Shown here one piece after another: positions 10,626-22,779 of a DNA stretch of 64,000 bases. Under the pieces are notes generated by a model. The model had not been told where the DNA came from and did no database searches. It worked only from the letters and a program-made list of their open reading frames with translations. Position 1 is the first letter of the stretch; every line of letters begins with the position of its first letter. Source of the stretch: Hevea brasiliensis (lineage: Eukaryota > Streptophyta > Magnoliopsida > Malpighiales > Euphorbiaceae); assembly GCF_030052815.1 (NCBI RefSeq), contig NC_079495.1:40677651-40741650 (forward strand), in the 5' to 3' direction. The position numbers were made by a program, and so were the translations under genes.

Positions 10626-13082
10626 TGTAACACCCCAAAGTTCGGTAGTGCGTTCTGCTGCTCCGGTGACCAGTGTTGTCCGGACAGCTAGGATTCCTAG
10701 AACCGTACCTCAATATGAGTGAGGAGACATAAAATAATGAAATACAAGAAAAGAAAAACAAAGGAAAAATCATAGCAAAGAAATGTAACCGAGTAAGCGA
10801 GCCGGGAAACCTAACGATGGGTGACCGCACCGGGAAGTCACGGCGTGGACCGTTGACTAGCCCTGGACTGCGGGGAACCCTGGAAAACATTTTTAGGACA
10901 TAAATGGACCCTTATTGAAGTATAAATATCATTAGAAATATCAAAGAAAAATTAAATAATTAGTACAAAGAAAAGTGAGAAATCGAAAAACAGACAAAAT
11001 ACGGTGTTACCGAAAAATCGGGAATGCAACCCGAACAGGGGCATTATGGTCATTTGACATTCCGAAGTGTCTTTTGACCTAAATGTCCATTAAAAATAAA
11101 TAGTATTACACTTAGAAAATAAAATGAAAAATTAGTTTAGTGGTACCTAAATTAAATAGCAAAAATCATGGGTTAAATGTGGAATAAGTGGAAGTTAACT
11201 TATAATATGATTTAATTTTTGTTAGTGGACCACTATAGGATTAATTAAACATGAAATATGGCTGATGTAGGTCCACTAACCATCTGAAATCCCATCTTCC
11301 TCAAGTGTTCTCAAAATGGCCGAATTGAAGAACCCTTGAAACCACCATTGACGTTTTGCATGCAAGCTTGATCCATCCTCCATTTTCAACTCCAACCTCT
11401 TAGTGTTCTTCATTAAACTTTGTCTACACATCACAAGGAAGATATTGACACCCAATTTGAGAAGTTTGGTGAAGGTTTAGCAAGTTACAATCAAAGGTAA
11501 GTTTGCATTTTTGAGAATTTCTTTGTTAAAGTTTATGTTCATGTTATGGGTGTTAGTTTGGTGAAGGAAAATTTTGAGTTTGAAGGGTTATTGTTGTTTT
11601 CATTTTGGACAGCCATGAGTCACGTTTTTGATGAGGTATTTGTGCATATAATTGATGAGAAATAATGTTAATTATGGTGATTTAGTAACTTAGGGAATTA
11701 TTTCATGTTTATATGGTGAATTATGCACTTTGATGGAAATTGGTATATGGGACGGCAATGTGATGTTGAAGAATGGTTTGTGGCAGCTTGTGGACACTTG
11801 AGTAATGGTATATATTGAAGGAAGTGTGGGCAGAATATTGACCTAGAAAGATTGATGATATGTATGTAAATTAACATTGTAAAGTGTATGTAAAGTTTGT
11901 AATGTTTAGGTGTGTTTGTAATAGTACTTAGAAATTGTAATTGTGAATGATTATTGGTGTGTTGAAGGTGATTGGAATCTGCCCAAAATAATGCTAATGT
12001 AATGTAGAAAATACTTTTGGTAATGTGCCAAAACAGTTTGGTAGGTAAGTAAACAAATGGCAAAGGTAAGTGTGTGTTTGAAGTTGGGGTGTGAAATGCA
12101 TATTGAGGGCAGTGTATATTTTAGCCTATAACCTTGAATGTGTAACCTCAATTGGTATGAGACCAATTTGAGGTGAAACTAGGCACAAAATGTGCCAACT
12201 TTCATTGAGAAACCATGCCAAAATTCTGCTTGCAAGGTGACCTAAAAAAATGACCAATTCGGATTAGGTGCAATTAGGACCTGAAAAATGACCAATTGGG
12301 CAGCAGTGAGTGTTTAGGCCATAACTCACTCAAACCAGGTCCAATTGACCTGAAATTTTGACCAAGAATAGTTAAGACCCATACCTACAAGTCTTATGAA
12401 GACACCAAAGCCCAGAAATGACCATAAGCAAGTCAAACAACTTGCACAAGTTCGGGTCCAAAACTGGCCGAACCAGAATTGACCAATTTGACCTAAAATT
12501 GACCTAAAATGGTACCACTTGACCAGCAATAGTGTAATGACCATAACTTGGTCTACTTAACTCGGATTGACCTGAAATTTTGCACCGCGCGCAATAAGAC
12601 CTAGATCTACAAGTTTGTAGTTTCGACCGAGACCCGAAAACCGAGGGAACTAGATCGTCCGGTTAGGTCAAACCAGTATCCCGAAATCCAAAGAAGTTGC
12701 ATTAAAATGCACTAAACAAGGAAATGACTTTGGTAAAACGTACCAAACCTAAAACCCTATCGAGTGTGACATATTAATGACACTAAAACCTAATTTACCT
12801 AAAACGCATCGAGGGTCGGTATATTAGGTGATTAAGTGAATAATTGAGTTCAGTGCATTATTTACCAAACACCATCGATAGAGATTTAATTTAGCACTCA
12901 AACACTTCAAATTGTGTTTCTCGCTAACAAGGACTCAAAGAAAAGGGAAAGAAATACTGAGTCAAGACCAGGAGACAAATATCAGAGGTTTGTGCACAAC
13001 AACTGTTTCTTTTGAATTATTTTCAATGGAAATAAATATTGACTATTTGTATATCATTATTTTAAATTGTGGAAATGTGTTT

Positions 13083-13198
13083 GATGGACACTTATTGATT
13101 GAAAAATATTGTGAATGGTTTGAAACTGTGAAAATTTTTTTGAATGACATTGATGGATACTTATTGATTTAAAAGCATTGGAAATGGTTTGAAACCAC
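13083..13198 (+). repeat. Local duplication in gypsy A LTR (69-bp period)
   Basis: The ~48-bp segment starting GATGGACACTTATTGATT (13083-13130) recurs diverged at 13152-13198. The 3' LTR has the same pair. Gypsy B has a single copy near 25876, so the duplication arose within the A subfamily. Confidence 0.75.
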
Positions 13199-13340
13199 GA
13201 CTATCATGTATATTGATTGTATTCCTCATTAGCTTGTCTAGTGGGACAATTGAATTCCCTCTCCGTCAAGTGTTGAGGTGTGTGCCTGTTGAGGACGAAT
13301 AGAATGATTACTCATATTTTTGCTAGCTAGCCATGTTATT

Positions 13341-13413
13341 CCTCATTAGTCATCGACTTTTGGGATGAATTGAATACCTCATTAGCCATCGGCTTTTGGG
13401 ATGAATTGAATTA
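13341..13413 (+). repeat. 36-bp tandem duplication in gypsy A LTR
   Basis: CCTCATTAGTCATCGACTTT at 13341 recurs as CCTCATTAGCCATCGGCTTT at 13377, each followed by TGGGATGAATTGAAT. The 3' LTR has the same pair near 21817-21889. The gypsy B LTR has one copy, with CACTAG in place of CATTAG. Confidence 0.85.
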
Positions 13414-14301
13414 TGGATCATGATTAAGCTGTGTGTGATTTATTGATGTGTATTATGAGTTGTGAAATGGATTTAAACTCTCATTGACATATACTGTCTT
13501 TTGAATTCAAACCTGATCTGACTTATGGAAAATCATTGTGATATTGAGAAATTGAGTTTAAATTCTTATTGACCTTTATTGTCTTAAATTTGACTATGGT
13601 TTTAAGTATCCACTATTTACATGACTTATGAATTGTGATTTAAATTGTATTTGGTTAATGTTGTGCACCACTGAGACATTGTCTCAGCGATAGCTTTTAT
13701 TCCGCAGTAGAGAGATAGACAGGCGCAGACTAGGCCGCATATACATCCAATGAGGGATTTTGGGTATAATGAATATACCAATATTTTACATTTTGTACTG
13801 TAATGTATGACACTGTATGTACATTTTGTTTTTGGTTTTGAGCAGTTGTAAATTTAAGTTGTACCTTGAAGTTGTAAATTAATTATGAGTTAATTGGCTT
13901 GTAAAAATTGTGTTATATTTTTGTATCTTGGTCTTTGAAAATCACTGTGGATTTGACTTGAGAAATGTGTTGTGTTGATAAAAATGTTGGAGTTGAGACT
14001 TGGAAAATATTGAAGTGCTTTTTACAGTTTTTCAAGAACTGCTTTATCCAAAATACAGATGGCACTCACAAAATTTTGATAGAAATTCCAAATAAACCAA
14101 ATGAGTTAGTTATTTCACTCAGTTCACCAAAGTCTTTAACACCTGTAAATAGTGCTCACCACTGTAAAAGAAGTAAGAAAAGTTTTTAAAATCCCTTGTA
14201 GTGTATTTAATGAGTTATCAGTAGACGGAGTTGGTAATTCATTAGGTATACTACGGGATCATGTTATGCCTTACAGAGGGATAGGGTGTGACATGTTTTA
14301 G

Positions 14302-14313
14302 TGGTATCAGAGC
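14302..14313 (+). promoter_or_regulatory. Gypsy A primer-binding site (initiator Met tRNA)
   Basis: TGGTATCAGAGC is complementary to the 3' end of plant initiator methionine tRNA and starts minus-strand synthesis. It lies 8 nt after the LTR end instead of the usual 0-2. Confidence 0.9.
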
Positions 14314-14478
14314 AATGTTTTTAAATTCTGTTTTCACCTGTTATTTGAATGTTCTTTCTGCATAGTACAACCGTCAATATCATTGTTTGATACATACAAG
14401 ACATTACAAGATAAATATGCACTAACGAGTGAATATTCTTGTGTTATTGTTCAGAAAGCTAAGATCCTCGCATTGAAT

Positions 14479-15357
14479 ATGGAAGAGGGTGATCGCTCAC
14501 GATCGCCTATTGAGGCCGAGGTGCAAGGGGATGCCCTGTGCCTACAAAATGTTAGTGGTTCAAGAAGACCACCGCAGCATCTGCAGCTTCTCCTCGCTCG
14601 CCAAAGCAGATGGCTGCAATATTCCAACAAATGGCTGGTAATGCACCTACTCAAGTCCCAATTCAGACACCCGTGGTACAACCACAGTCTCCTACAAGGC
14701 AGTATGATAAATTGATGAAGTATGGGGCTACAGAGTTTAAGGGGACAGTAGATCCTATAGAAGCTGAACAGTGGTTAGAGAGGATGGATAGGGTGTTCAA
14801 GAAACTTCATTGTACAGAGGAACTCAGACTTGAATACTCAGTATCCTTACTACAAGGGGATGCTTATGACTGGTGGAAAACCATTCCCCACACCGTAGAA
14901 CTGCAAAGGTCGACTGAATGACTTCCTCAGGGAATTCAGGCAGAAATATGTCCCTGATGCCTATGTAGACCAGAAGCTACAAGAATTCTTAAGTCTGAAA
15001 CAGGGGAATAGATCAGTGGCTGAGTATGAAAGAGAATTCTCCCGCCTTAGCCACTATGCAGTAAGTTTGCTTGCTACCAGCAGGGAGAGATGCAAGAGAT
15101 TTGAAACTGGCTTGAAGCCCAGTATCAGAGTACAAGTGCTCGGCTTCAAACACACTAACTTCTCTGAACTTGTTTCTCAAGCCCTAGAGTTGGAAAGAGT
15201 TGAGTTTGAGACTGCTCCAGAGAAAAAGAGATCAGAGAAGACAGAGAAAGAGGGAAAATCTGTAGAACAGAGTTCCAGTGGTCATACTGGAAAGAGGAAG
15301 AACTATGGGGGACATGGCAGAGGTGGCAAGAAGTCTGGAAGGGGAAGATATTCGTGA
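14479..15357 (+). pseudogene. Gypsy A Gag (capsid part), frameshifted
   Basis: Gag packages the element RNA in the cytoplasm. The likely start is the ATG at 14479 (MEEGD), about 165 nt after the primer site. The frame shifts near 14560-14610, and a second stretch (14610-14921) carries the capsid block with EAEQWLERMDRVFK and DAYDWWKTIPH. A third stretch (15016-15357) holds AEYEREFSRLSHYA and a basic, Gly/Arg-rich tail. The region near 14898-14930 is scrambled relative to gypsy C at CAG/CTG sites. The stop at 15355-15357 results from loss in a CTGGACAG context. Gypsy C shows what the undamaged order looks like. Confidence 0.88.
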
Positions 15358-16230
15358 GAGACCTCCCTATCTGGGACACAGAGTACTGCAGGTTCCTACC
15401 CTCCCCGCCAATGTGAAACTTGTGGAAAGAATCATGGTGGAATCTGCTACAAGGCTATAGGAGCTTGTTATAACTGTGGAGGCACAGGACACTTTGCCAA
15501 GGACTGCACCAGTAGTCGCAGAGTTGGACCACCTCCTACTACTGCAGAAGGGTCAGTTCAGAGCCCTGTTACTAGAAGCTCACAACCACCCAGCAGAGGT
15601 AGAGGTAGGGGTAGAGGTAACCCAGCAGGCAGCCAAGGCACAGTAAAACACTCAGAGCAAGATAGTGCTCCAGTCAGAGTCTATGCCATGAGACAGAGGG
15701 AAGAGGCAGAGACATCTGATGTAGTGGCTGGTACCTTCTCAACTTTTAACCAGAATGTGTTTGTGTTATTTGATCCTGGTTCTACCCATTCTTATGTGAG
15801 TGCTAGCATCATTGATTGCATTGCTGTTCCATGTACAAGAATGGACTTTGAGGTGCTAGTAACAAGTCCGTTAGGACAGGAAGTCAGGGTTAATAGGATG
15901 TATAGAGATTGTCCTTTGGTGATCCAAGGACACACTTTTCTGTCCGATCTCATTGAAATGCCCTTCAGAGATTATGATATCATCTTGGGCATGGATTGGT
16001 TAGCTAGGCATCATGCCATGATTGACTGTAGGCTGAAGACAGTCACTTTTGGCCTTCCTCAGTACAATGATGTGGTAATACATGGGGAAAGACAGTTATT
16101 GCCATCAAACATCATTTCGGCTGCACTAGCCAGAAAAATGATCAGAAAGGGGTGTGAAGCATACTTGGCACATGTGGTAGACACCCAAGTGGGGAGTCCA
16201 AAGATTGAAAGACATCCCTACAAGACATGA
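15358..16230 (+). pseudogene. Gypsy A nucleocapsid zinc knuckle and protease
   Basis: The frame of 15016-15357 continues past its stop. The CCHC knuckle CYNCGGTGHFAKDC is encoded at 15466-15507, preceded by a second Cys/His-rich segment (about 15416-15466). A Gly/Arg-rich spacer follows, then an open stretch 15688-16230 with the aspartic-protease site DPGSTHS (about 15774-15794). The protease releases the mature proteins inside the particle. The reading is lost near 16205-16245, where CTGATG appears as CGATG. Confidence 0.88.
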
Positions 16231-17140
16231 CTTTCCCGATGTGTTTCGATGAATTGCCAGGATTACCTCCGGAAAGAGAAGTGCAGTTTGAAATTAATGT
16301 TCTGCCTGGTGTGGATCCAATCTCCATAACGCCATACAGAATGGCACCAGCAGAGTTGAAGGAGTTGAAGATACAGTTACAAGAATTACTTGAAAAGGGC
16401 TTCATCCGCCCTAGTGTGTCACCTTGGGGAGCACCAGTGTTGTTTGTTAAGAAGAAGGATGGTACTCTCCGCTTATGCATTGACTACAGGCAGTTGAATA
16501 GGGTGACAATAAAGAACAGATATCCATTGCCTCGCATTGATGATCTGTTCGATCAGTTGAAGGGTGCAGCAGTATTCTCCAAAATTGATTTACGATCTGG
16601 TTATCATCAGTTGAAGGTGCAAGAGAAGAGTATTCCAAAAACTGCTTTCAGAACTCGATATGGCCACTATGAGTTTCTAGTAATGCCATTCGGGTTGACA
16701 AATGCTCCAGCTGCTTTTATGGATCTGATGAACACTATCTTCAGACCATATCTTGATCAATTTGTGGTAGTGTTTATTGATGACATTTTGATATACTCGA
16801 GGAGTGCAGAGGAGCATGATAGACATCTCATGGATTGTACTGCAGACTTTAAGGGAGAAACAACAGACGCCAAATTGTCGAAATGTGAATTTTGGTGAAG
16901 GAAATCTCCTTTTTGGGACATGTTGTGTCACCGAAGGGATCAAGGTAGATTCCGGCAAGGTAGAAGCTATCCTTAATTGGAAGCCACCAGAACATCACGT
17001 AAATTCGCAGCTTAGGTTTAGCTGGATATTACCGTCGGTTTGTGAAGGGGTTTTCTATGTTATCTTCTCCACTGACCAAGCTGCTTCAGAAAGATGTAAA
17101 ATTTCAGTGGACTGATAAATGTCAGCAGAGTTTTGATGAG
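16227..17140 (+). pseudogene. Gypsy A reverse transcriptase
   Basis: The open stretch 16227-16898 encodes fingers and palm: [44 protein letters not shown], and the catalytic FIDD at 16773-16784 (residues 183-186). Downstream the thumb/connection is recognisable to about 17140 but changes frame several times. Damage points include 16829 (CTGCGG context), 16864 and 16931 (CAGCTGAAG replaced by CACCGAAG). The palm itself is intact, unlike many old copies. Confidence 0.92.
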
Positions 17141-17754
17141 TTGAAGAGGTGCTTAATCAAGCTCCAGCTTCTCACTTTACCTACTCCGTAAAGAATACAC
17201 GCTTATAGTGATGCTTCTCACAATGGGTTAGGCCGTGTATCGATGCAAGATCGGAATGTCATTGCTTATGCATCACGCCAGCTGAAACCGCATGAGAGGA
17301 ACTACCCAACACATGATCTGGAGTTAGCAGCTATTGTTTTTGCTCTAAAGATCTGGAGACACTATTTGTATGGGGAGAAATGCTACATCTTCACAGATCA
17401 CAAGAGCTTGAAGTATTTAGGCACTCAGAAGGAATTGAATTTGAGGCAGAGGAGATGGTTAGAACTCATTAAAGATTATGATTGCTTAATAGACTATCAG
17501 CCAGGGAAAGCAAATGTGGTGGCTGACGCCTTAAGTCGCAAGACTATGGCAAGTCTCAGAGTTTCTCCTTTGTCCATGGTGTATGAATTGAAAGCACAGC
17601 ATGCTAGTTTAGAGGTTGATGATGAGGGACAGACAGTAGTTGCATGGCATGTACAGCCAGTGTTGATTGATCAGATCAGAATGGCTGCACAGAGTGATGA
17701 AAAATATCGTAAGTCACGAAAGAAGTTCAGCAGGGCAAGAAACCTGAATTCTCT
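17141..17754 (+). pseudogene. Gypsy A RNase H
   Basis: RNase H degrades the RNA strand of the hybrid. Open at 17243-17758, it shows [20 protein letters not shown], the [10 protein letters not shown] block and VVADALSRK at its end. The first catalytic segment ([10 protein letters not shown] in gypsy C) lies just upstream in a disturbed stretch (17160-17240). The frame is lost again near 17707, where the copy of CAGAAGCTACTGAAAG is shortened. Confidence 0.9.
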
Positions 17755-18590
17755 GTGAGAGATGATGGTTTATTGCTACATCAGGGCAGAGTGTGCATTT
17801 CTAGTGATGTGGAATTGAGACAAACCATTTTGAAGGAAGCACATGAGTCTCCATTTGCTATGCACCCTGGTGGAACTAAAATGTACAGAGGGCTGAAAGA
17901 GCATTACTGGTGGATGGGCATGAAAAGAGATATAGCTGAATTCGTTTCCAAATGCCTAACTTATCGCCAAAGTAAAGGCGTAACATCAAGTTCCAATGGT
18001 TTGTTACATCCTTTGTCACATGCAGTGGAAATGGGAACGAATAACTATGGATTTTGTTACGTGACTTCCAAGGACACAGAGTAGTCATGATGCAAGATGG
18101 GTTATAGTGATGATTGACCAAGTCCGCTCACTTTTTGCCGATTCGGATGGACTATAGCACGGAAAGATTGGCCGATTATACATATATGAGATTGTAAACC
18201 GCATGGAGTGCCGATCAATTGTGTCCGACAGAGATCCTAGGTTCACTTCTAGATTCTGGGGTAGTCTTCAGAGAGCCCTAGGAACTAGATCAACTTCAAA
18301 GACAAAGATTCCACCCACGCATGCATGGCCACCGAGAGGGTTATTCAGATATTGGAGGATATGCTACGGGCTTGTGTGATTGAATTTGAAGGTAGTTGGG
18401 ATACACACTTGCCTTTGATTGAGTTTGCTTATAACAACAACTACCAATCAAGCATAGGGATGCCTCCATATGAAGCTTTGTATGGCGTAAAGTGTAGAAC
18501 TCCCTTATGTTGGGATGAGGTAGGTGAAAGGAAGATGATTGGACCGAAATTGTCCAGTGACAGAGGAAAAGATCAGTTGATCGAGAGATA
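17755..18590 (+). pseudogene. Gypsy A integrase, zinc-binding and core domains
   Basis: The HHCC region is read at 17755-18084 with MHPGGTKMYRGLKEHYWWM; the last Cys of CLTC appears as Tyr at a disturbed CAG site. The core follows in shifted frames. The second catalytic aspartate (SDRD, about 18225) is intact, unlike in gypsy B and C. The HPQTDGQSE block near 18310-18335 is scrambled at three CAG/CTG sites. 18325-18591 is open and carries [20 protein letters not shown] and the EALYG block. Confidence 0.88.
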
Positions 18591-19073
18591 GACTCAAGGC
18601 TGCATCGGACGCCGAAGTCCTATGTTGATCTCAAGAGAAGAGATATTGAGTATGCAATGGGTGATAAGGTATTCCTCAAAGTTTCTCCTTGGAAGAGAAT
18701 TATGAGATTTGGCGAAAGGAAGCTGAGTCCTCGTTTCATCGGACCATATGAAGTTACGGAAAGAGTGGGTCCTTTGGCATATCGGTTGGCATTACCTCGA
18801 GCTAGCAAGGATACAGTGTCTTCCATGTGTCCATGTTAAGGAGTGCAGTCGGACCCATCTCATGTACTAACAATTGAAGAGATTGAAGTAAATCAGACCT
18901 CTCATATGAGGAAGAACCCATAAAAATTACGGCTTATGAGGTGAAGCGGTGAGAAACAAACAGATACACACAGTTAAAGTCTTTGTGGAACCATCATTCG
19001 AGCTAGGAAGCTACTTGGGAACGTGAAGAGGATATGAGGAGACAGCACCACACTGTTCAGAGACTAATGCTGT
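18591..19073 (+). pseudogene. Gypsy A integrase C-terminus and chromodomain
   Basis: The GPY/F-type C-terminal domain (SPRFIGPYEV, about 18727-18756) is open at 18657-18839. The chromodomain region follows to about 19073 in broken frames. Its counterpart in gypsy B (23100-23335) reads more clearly. In chromoviruses this module is thought to guide integration to marked heterochromatin, which fits the nested insertion site. Confidence 0.82.
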
Positions 19074-19096
19074 AAAATTTGAGACGAAATTTATTT

Positions 19097-19108
19097 AAGG
19101 GGGAGAAT
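19097..19108 (+). promoter_or_regulatory. Gypsy A polypurine tract
   Basis: AAGGGGGAGAAT directly precedes the 3' LTR and is the plus-strand primer site. Confidence 0.9.
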
Positions 19109-22100
19109 TGTAACACCCCAAAGTTCGATAGTGCGTTCTGCTCCGGTGACCAGTGTTGTCCGGACAGCTAGGATGCCTAGAACCGTACCTCAATATGAGT
19201 GAGGAGACATAAAATAATGAAATACAAGAAAAGAAAAACAAAGGAAAAATCATAGCAAAGAAATGTAACCGAGTAAGCGAGCCGGGAAACCTAACGATGG
19301 GTGACCGCACCGGGAAGTCACGGCGTGGACCGTTGACTAGCCCTGATCATGGAACCCCTGAAAACATTTTTAGGACATAAATGGACCCTTATTGAAGTAT
19401 AAATATCATTAGAAATATCAAAGAAAAATTAAATAATTAGTACAAAGAAAAGTGAGAAATCGAAAAACAGACAAAATACGGTGTTACCGAAAAATCGGGA
19501 ATGCAACCCGAACAGGGGCATTATGGTCATTTAACATTCCGAAGTGTCTTTTGACCTAAATTTCCATTAAAAATAAATAGTATTACACTTAGAAAATAAA
19601 ATGAAAAATTAGTTTAGTGGTACCTAAATTAAATAGCAAAAATCATGGGTTAAATGTGGAATAAGTGGAAGTTAACTTATAATATGATTTAATTTTTGTT
19701 AGTGGACCACTATAGGATTAATTAAACATGAAATATGGCTGATGTAGGTCCACTAACCATTTGAAATCCCATCTTCCTCAAGTGTTCTCAAAATGGCCGA
19801 ATTGAAGAACCCTTGAAACCACCATTGACGTTTTGCATGCAAGCTTGATCCATCCTCCATTTTCAACTCCAACCTCTTAGTGTTCTTCATTAAACTTTGT
19901 CTACACATCACAAGGAATATATTGACACCCAATTTGAGAAGTTTGGTGAAGGTTTAGCAAGTTACAATCAAAGGTAAGTTTGCATTTTTGAGAATTTCTT
20001 TGTTAAAGTTTATGTTCATGTTATGGGTGTTAGTTTGGTGAAGGAAAATTTTGAGTTTGAAGGGTTATTGTTGTTTTCATTTTGGAAAGCCATGAGTCAC
20101 GTTTTTGATGAGGTATTTGTGCATATAATTGATGAGAAATAATGTTAATTATGGTGATTTAGTAACTTAGGGAATTATTTCATGTTTATATGGTGAATTA
20201 TGCACTTTGATGGAAATTGGTATATGGGACGGCAATGTGATGTTGAAGAATGGTTTGTGGCAGCTTGTGGACACTTGAGTAATGGTATATATTGAAGGAA
20301 GTGTGGGCAGAATATTGACCTAGAAAGATTGATGATATGTATGTAAATTAACATTGTAAAGTGTATGTAAAGTTTGTAATGTTTAGGTGTGTTTGTAATA
20401 GTACTTAGAAATTGTAATTGTGAATGATTATTGGTGTGTTGAAGGTGATTGGAATCTGCCCAAAATAATGCTAATGTAATGTAGAAAATACTTTTGGTAA
20501 TGTGCCAAAACAGTTTGGTAGGTAAGTAAACAAATGGCAAAGGTAAGTGTGTGTTTGAAGTTGGGGTGTGAAATGCATATTGAGGGCAGTGTATATTTTA
20601 GCCTATAACCTTGAATGTGTAACCTCAATTGGTATGAGACCAATTTGAGGTGAAACTAGGCACAAAATGTGCCAACTTTCATTGAGAAACCATGCCAAAA
20701 TTCTGCTTGCAAGGTGACCTAAAAATGACCAATTCGGATTAGGTGCAATTAGGACCTGAAAAATGACCAATTGGGCAGCAGTGAGTGTTTAGGCCATAAC
20801 TCACTCAAACCAGGTCCAATTGACCTGAAATTTTGACCAAGAATAGTTAAGACCCATACCTACAAGTCTTATGAAGACACCAAAGCCCAGAAATGACCAT
20901 AAGCAAGTCAAACAACTTGCACAAGTTCGGGTCCAAAACTGGCCGAACCAGAATTGACCAATTTGACCTAAAATTGACATAAAATGGTACCACTTGACCA
21001 TCAATAGTTTAATGACCATAACTTGGTCTACTTAACTCTGATTGACCTTAAATTTTGCAGCGCGTGAAATAAGTCCTAGATCTACAAGTTTGTAGTTTTG
21101 ACCGAGACCCGAAAACCGAGGGAACTAGATCGTCCGGTTAGGTCAAACCAGTATCCCGAAATCCAGCAAGTTGTATTAAAATGCACTAAACAAGGAAATG
21201 ACTTTGGTAAAACGTACCAAACCTAAAACCCTATCGAGTGTGACATATTAATGACACTAAAACCTAATTTACCTAAAACGCATCGAGGGTCGGTATATTA
21301 GGTGATTAAGTGAATAATTGAGTTCAGTGCATTATTTACCAAACACCATCGATAGAGACAGTTTAATTTAGCACTGAAACACTTCAAATTGTGTTTCTCA
21401 GTTAACAAGGACTCAGCAAAAGCGAAAGAAATCGAGTCAAGACCAGAGACAAATATCGAGGTTTGTGCACAACAAACTGTTTCTTTTGAATTATTTTCAA
21501 TGGAAATAAATATTGACTATTTGTATATCATTATTTTAAATTGTGGAAATGTGTTTGATGGACACTTATTGATTGAAAAATATTGTGAATGGTTTGAAAC
21601 TGTGAAAATTTTTTTGAATGACATTGATGGATACTTATTGATTTAAAAGCATTGGAAATGGTTTGAAACCACAGCTATCATGTATATTGATTGTATTCCT
21701 CATTAGCTTGTCTAGTGGGACGAATTGAATTCCCTCTCTGGCTGAAGTGTTGAGGTGTGTGCCTGTTGAGGACGAATAGAATGAGTACTCATATTTTTGC
21801 TAGCTAGCCATGTTATTCCTCATTAGTCATCGACTTTTGGGATGAATTGAATACCTCATTAGCCATCGGCTTTTGGGATGAATTGAATTATGGATCATGA
21901 TTAAGCTGTGTGTGATTTATTGATGTGTATTATGAGTTGTGAAATGGATTTAAACTCTCATTGACATATACTGTCTTTTGAATTCAAACCTGATCTGACT
22001 TATGGAAAATCATTGTGATATTGAGAAATTGAGTTTAAATTCTTATTGACCTTTATTGTCTTAAATTTGACTATGGTTTTAAGTATCCACTATTTACATG

Positions 22101-22779
22101 ACTTATGAATTGTGATTTAAATTGTATTTGGTTAATGTTGTGCACCACTGAGACATTGTCTCAGCGATAGCTTTATTCTTTGTCGCAGTAGAGAGACAGA
22201 CAGGCGTGACTAGGCTGCATATACATCCAGTGAGGGATTACCTGGTATAATGAATATACCAATATTTTGCATTTTGTACTGTAATGTATGACACTGTATG
22301 TACATTTTGTTTTTGGTTTTGAGCAGTTGTAAATTTAAGTTGTACCTTGAAGTTGTAAATTAATTATGAGTTAATTGGCTTGTAAAAATTGTGTTATATT
22401 TTTGTATCTTGGTCTTTGAAAATCACTGTGGATTTGACTTGAGAAATGTGTTGTGTTGATAAAAATGTTGGAGTTGAGACTTGGAAAAATATTGAAGTGC
22501 TTTTTACAGGTTTTCTGAAGAACTGTTTTATCCAAAATACAGATGGCACTCTGCCAAAATTTTTACAGAAATTCCAAATAAACCAAATGAGTTAGTTATT
22601 TCACTCAGTTCACCAAAGTCTTTAACACCTGTAAATAGTGCTCACCACTATAAAAGAAGTAAGAAAAGTTTTTAAAATCCCTTGTAGTGTATTTAATGAG
22701 TTATCAGTAGACGGAGTTGGTAATTCATTAGGTATACTACGGGATCATGTTATGCCTTACAGAGGGATAGGGTGTGACA
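19109..22779 (+). repeat. Gypsy A 3' LTR (3,671 bp)
   Basis: It pairs with the 5' LTR at 10626-14293 and has the same ends and internal duplications. It ends at GGGTGTGACA, followed by the target duplication AAGGA (22780-22784). Disturbed sites differ between the two LTRs: where one is intact at a CAG or CTG the other is often not (for example 21358 against 12884, or 21433 against 12957). Confidence 0.96.

Larger units (their letters stand above)
10626..14293 (+). repeat. Gypsy A 5' LTR (3,668 bp)
   Basis: It runs from TGTAACACCC to GGGTGTGACA; these termini form a 10-bp inverted repeat with one mismatch. From about 10,900 to 12,880 it matches the 3' LTR with only scattered substitutions. 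Differences elsewhere cluster at CAG/CTG sites, for example at 12884, 12918, 13199, 13254, 13690-13740 and 14065. Open frames within it are AT-rich and carry no recognisable protein. Confidence 0.96.
10626..22779 (+). mobile_element. Complete Ty3/gypsy (Tekay-like) element A (12,154 bp), TSD AAGGA, nested in gypsy B integrase
   Basis: Two full-length LTRs (3,668 and 3,671 bp) flank a 4.8 kb interior with primer site, gag, pol, chromodomain and polypurine tract. Perfect AAGGA duplications stand at 10621-10625 and 22780-22784. Long stretches of the LTRs are identical or nearly so, which marks the insertion as recent relative to B, C and F. In contrast the coding region needs at least eight frame changes, many beside CAG or CTG triplets. 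That mismatch between young LTRs and broken frames suggests consensus error rather than age. Confidence 0.96.

Noticed and set aside
11698..12166. 121- and 71-codon minus-strand ORFs in the gypsy A LTR, repeated at 20175-20643
   Set aside because: Identical only because the two LTRs are near-identical. Composition is AT-driven, there is no domain, and the frames are not kept in gypsy B or S1.
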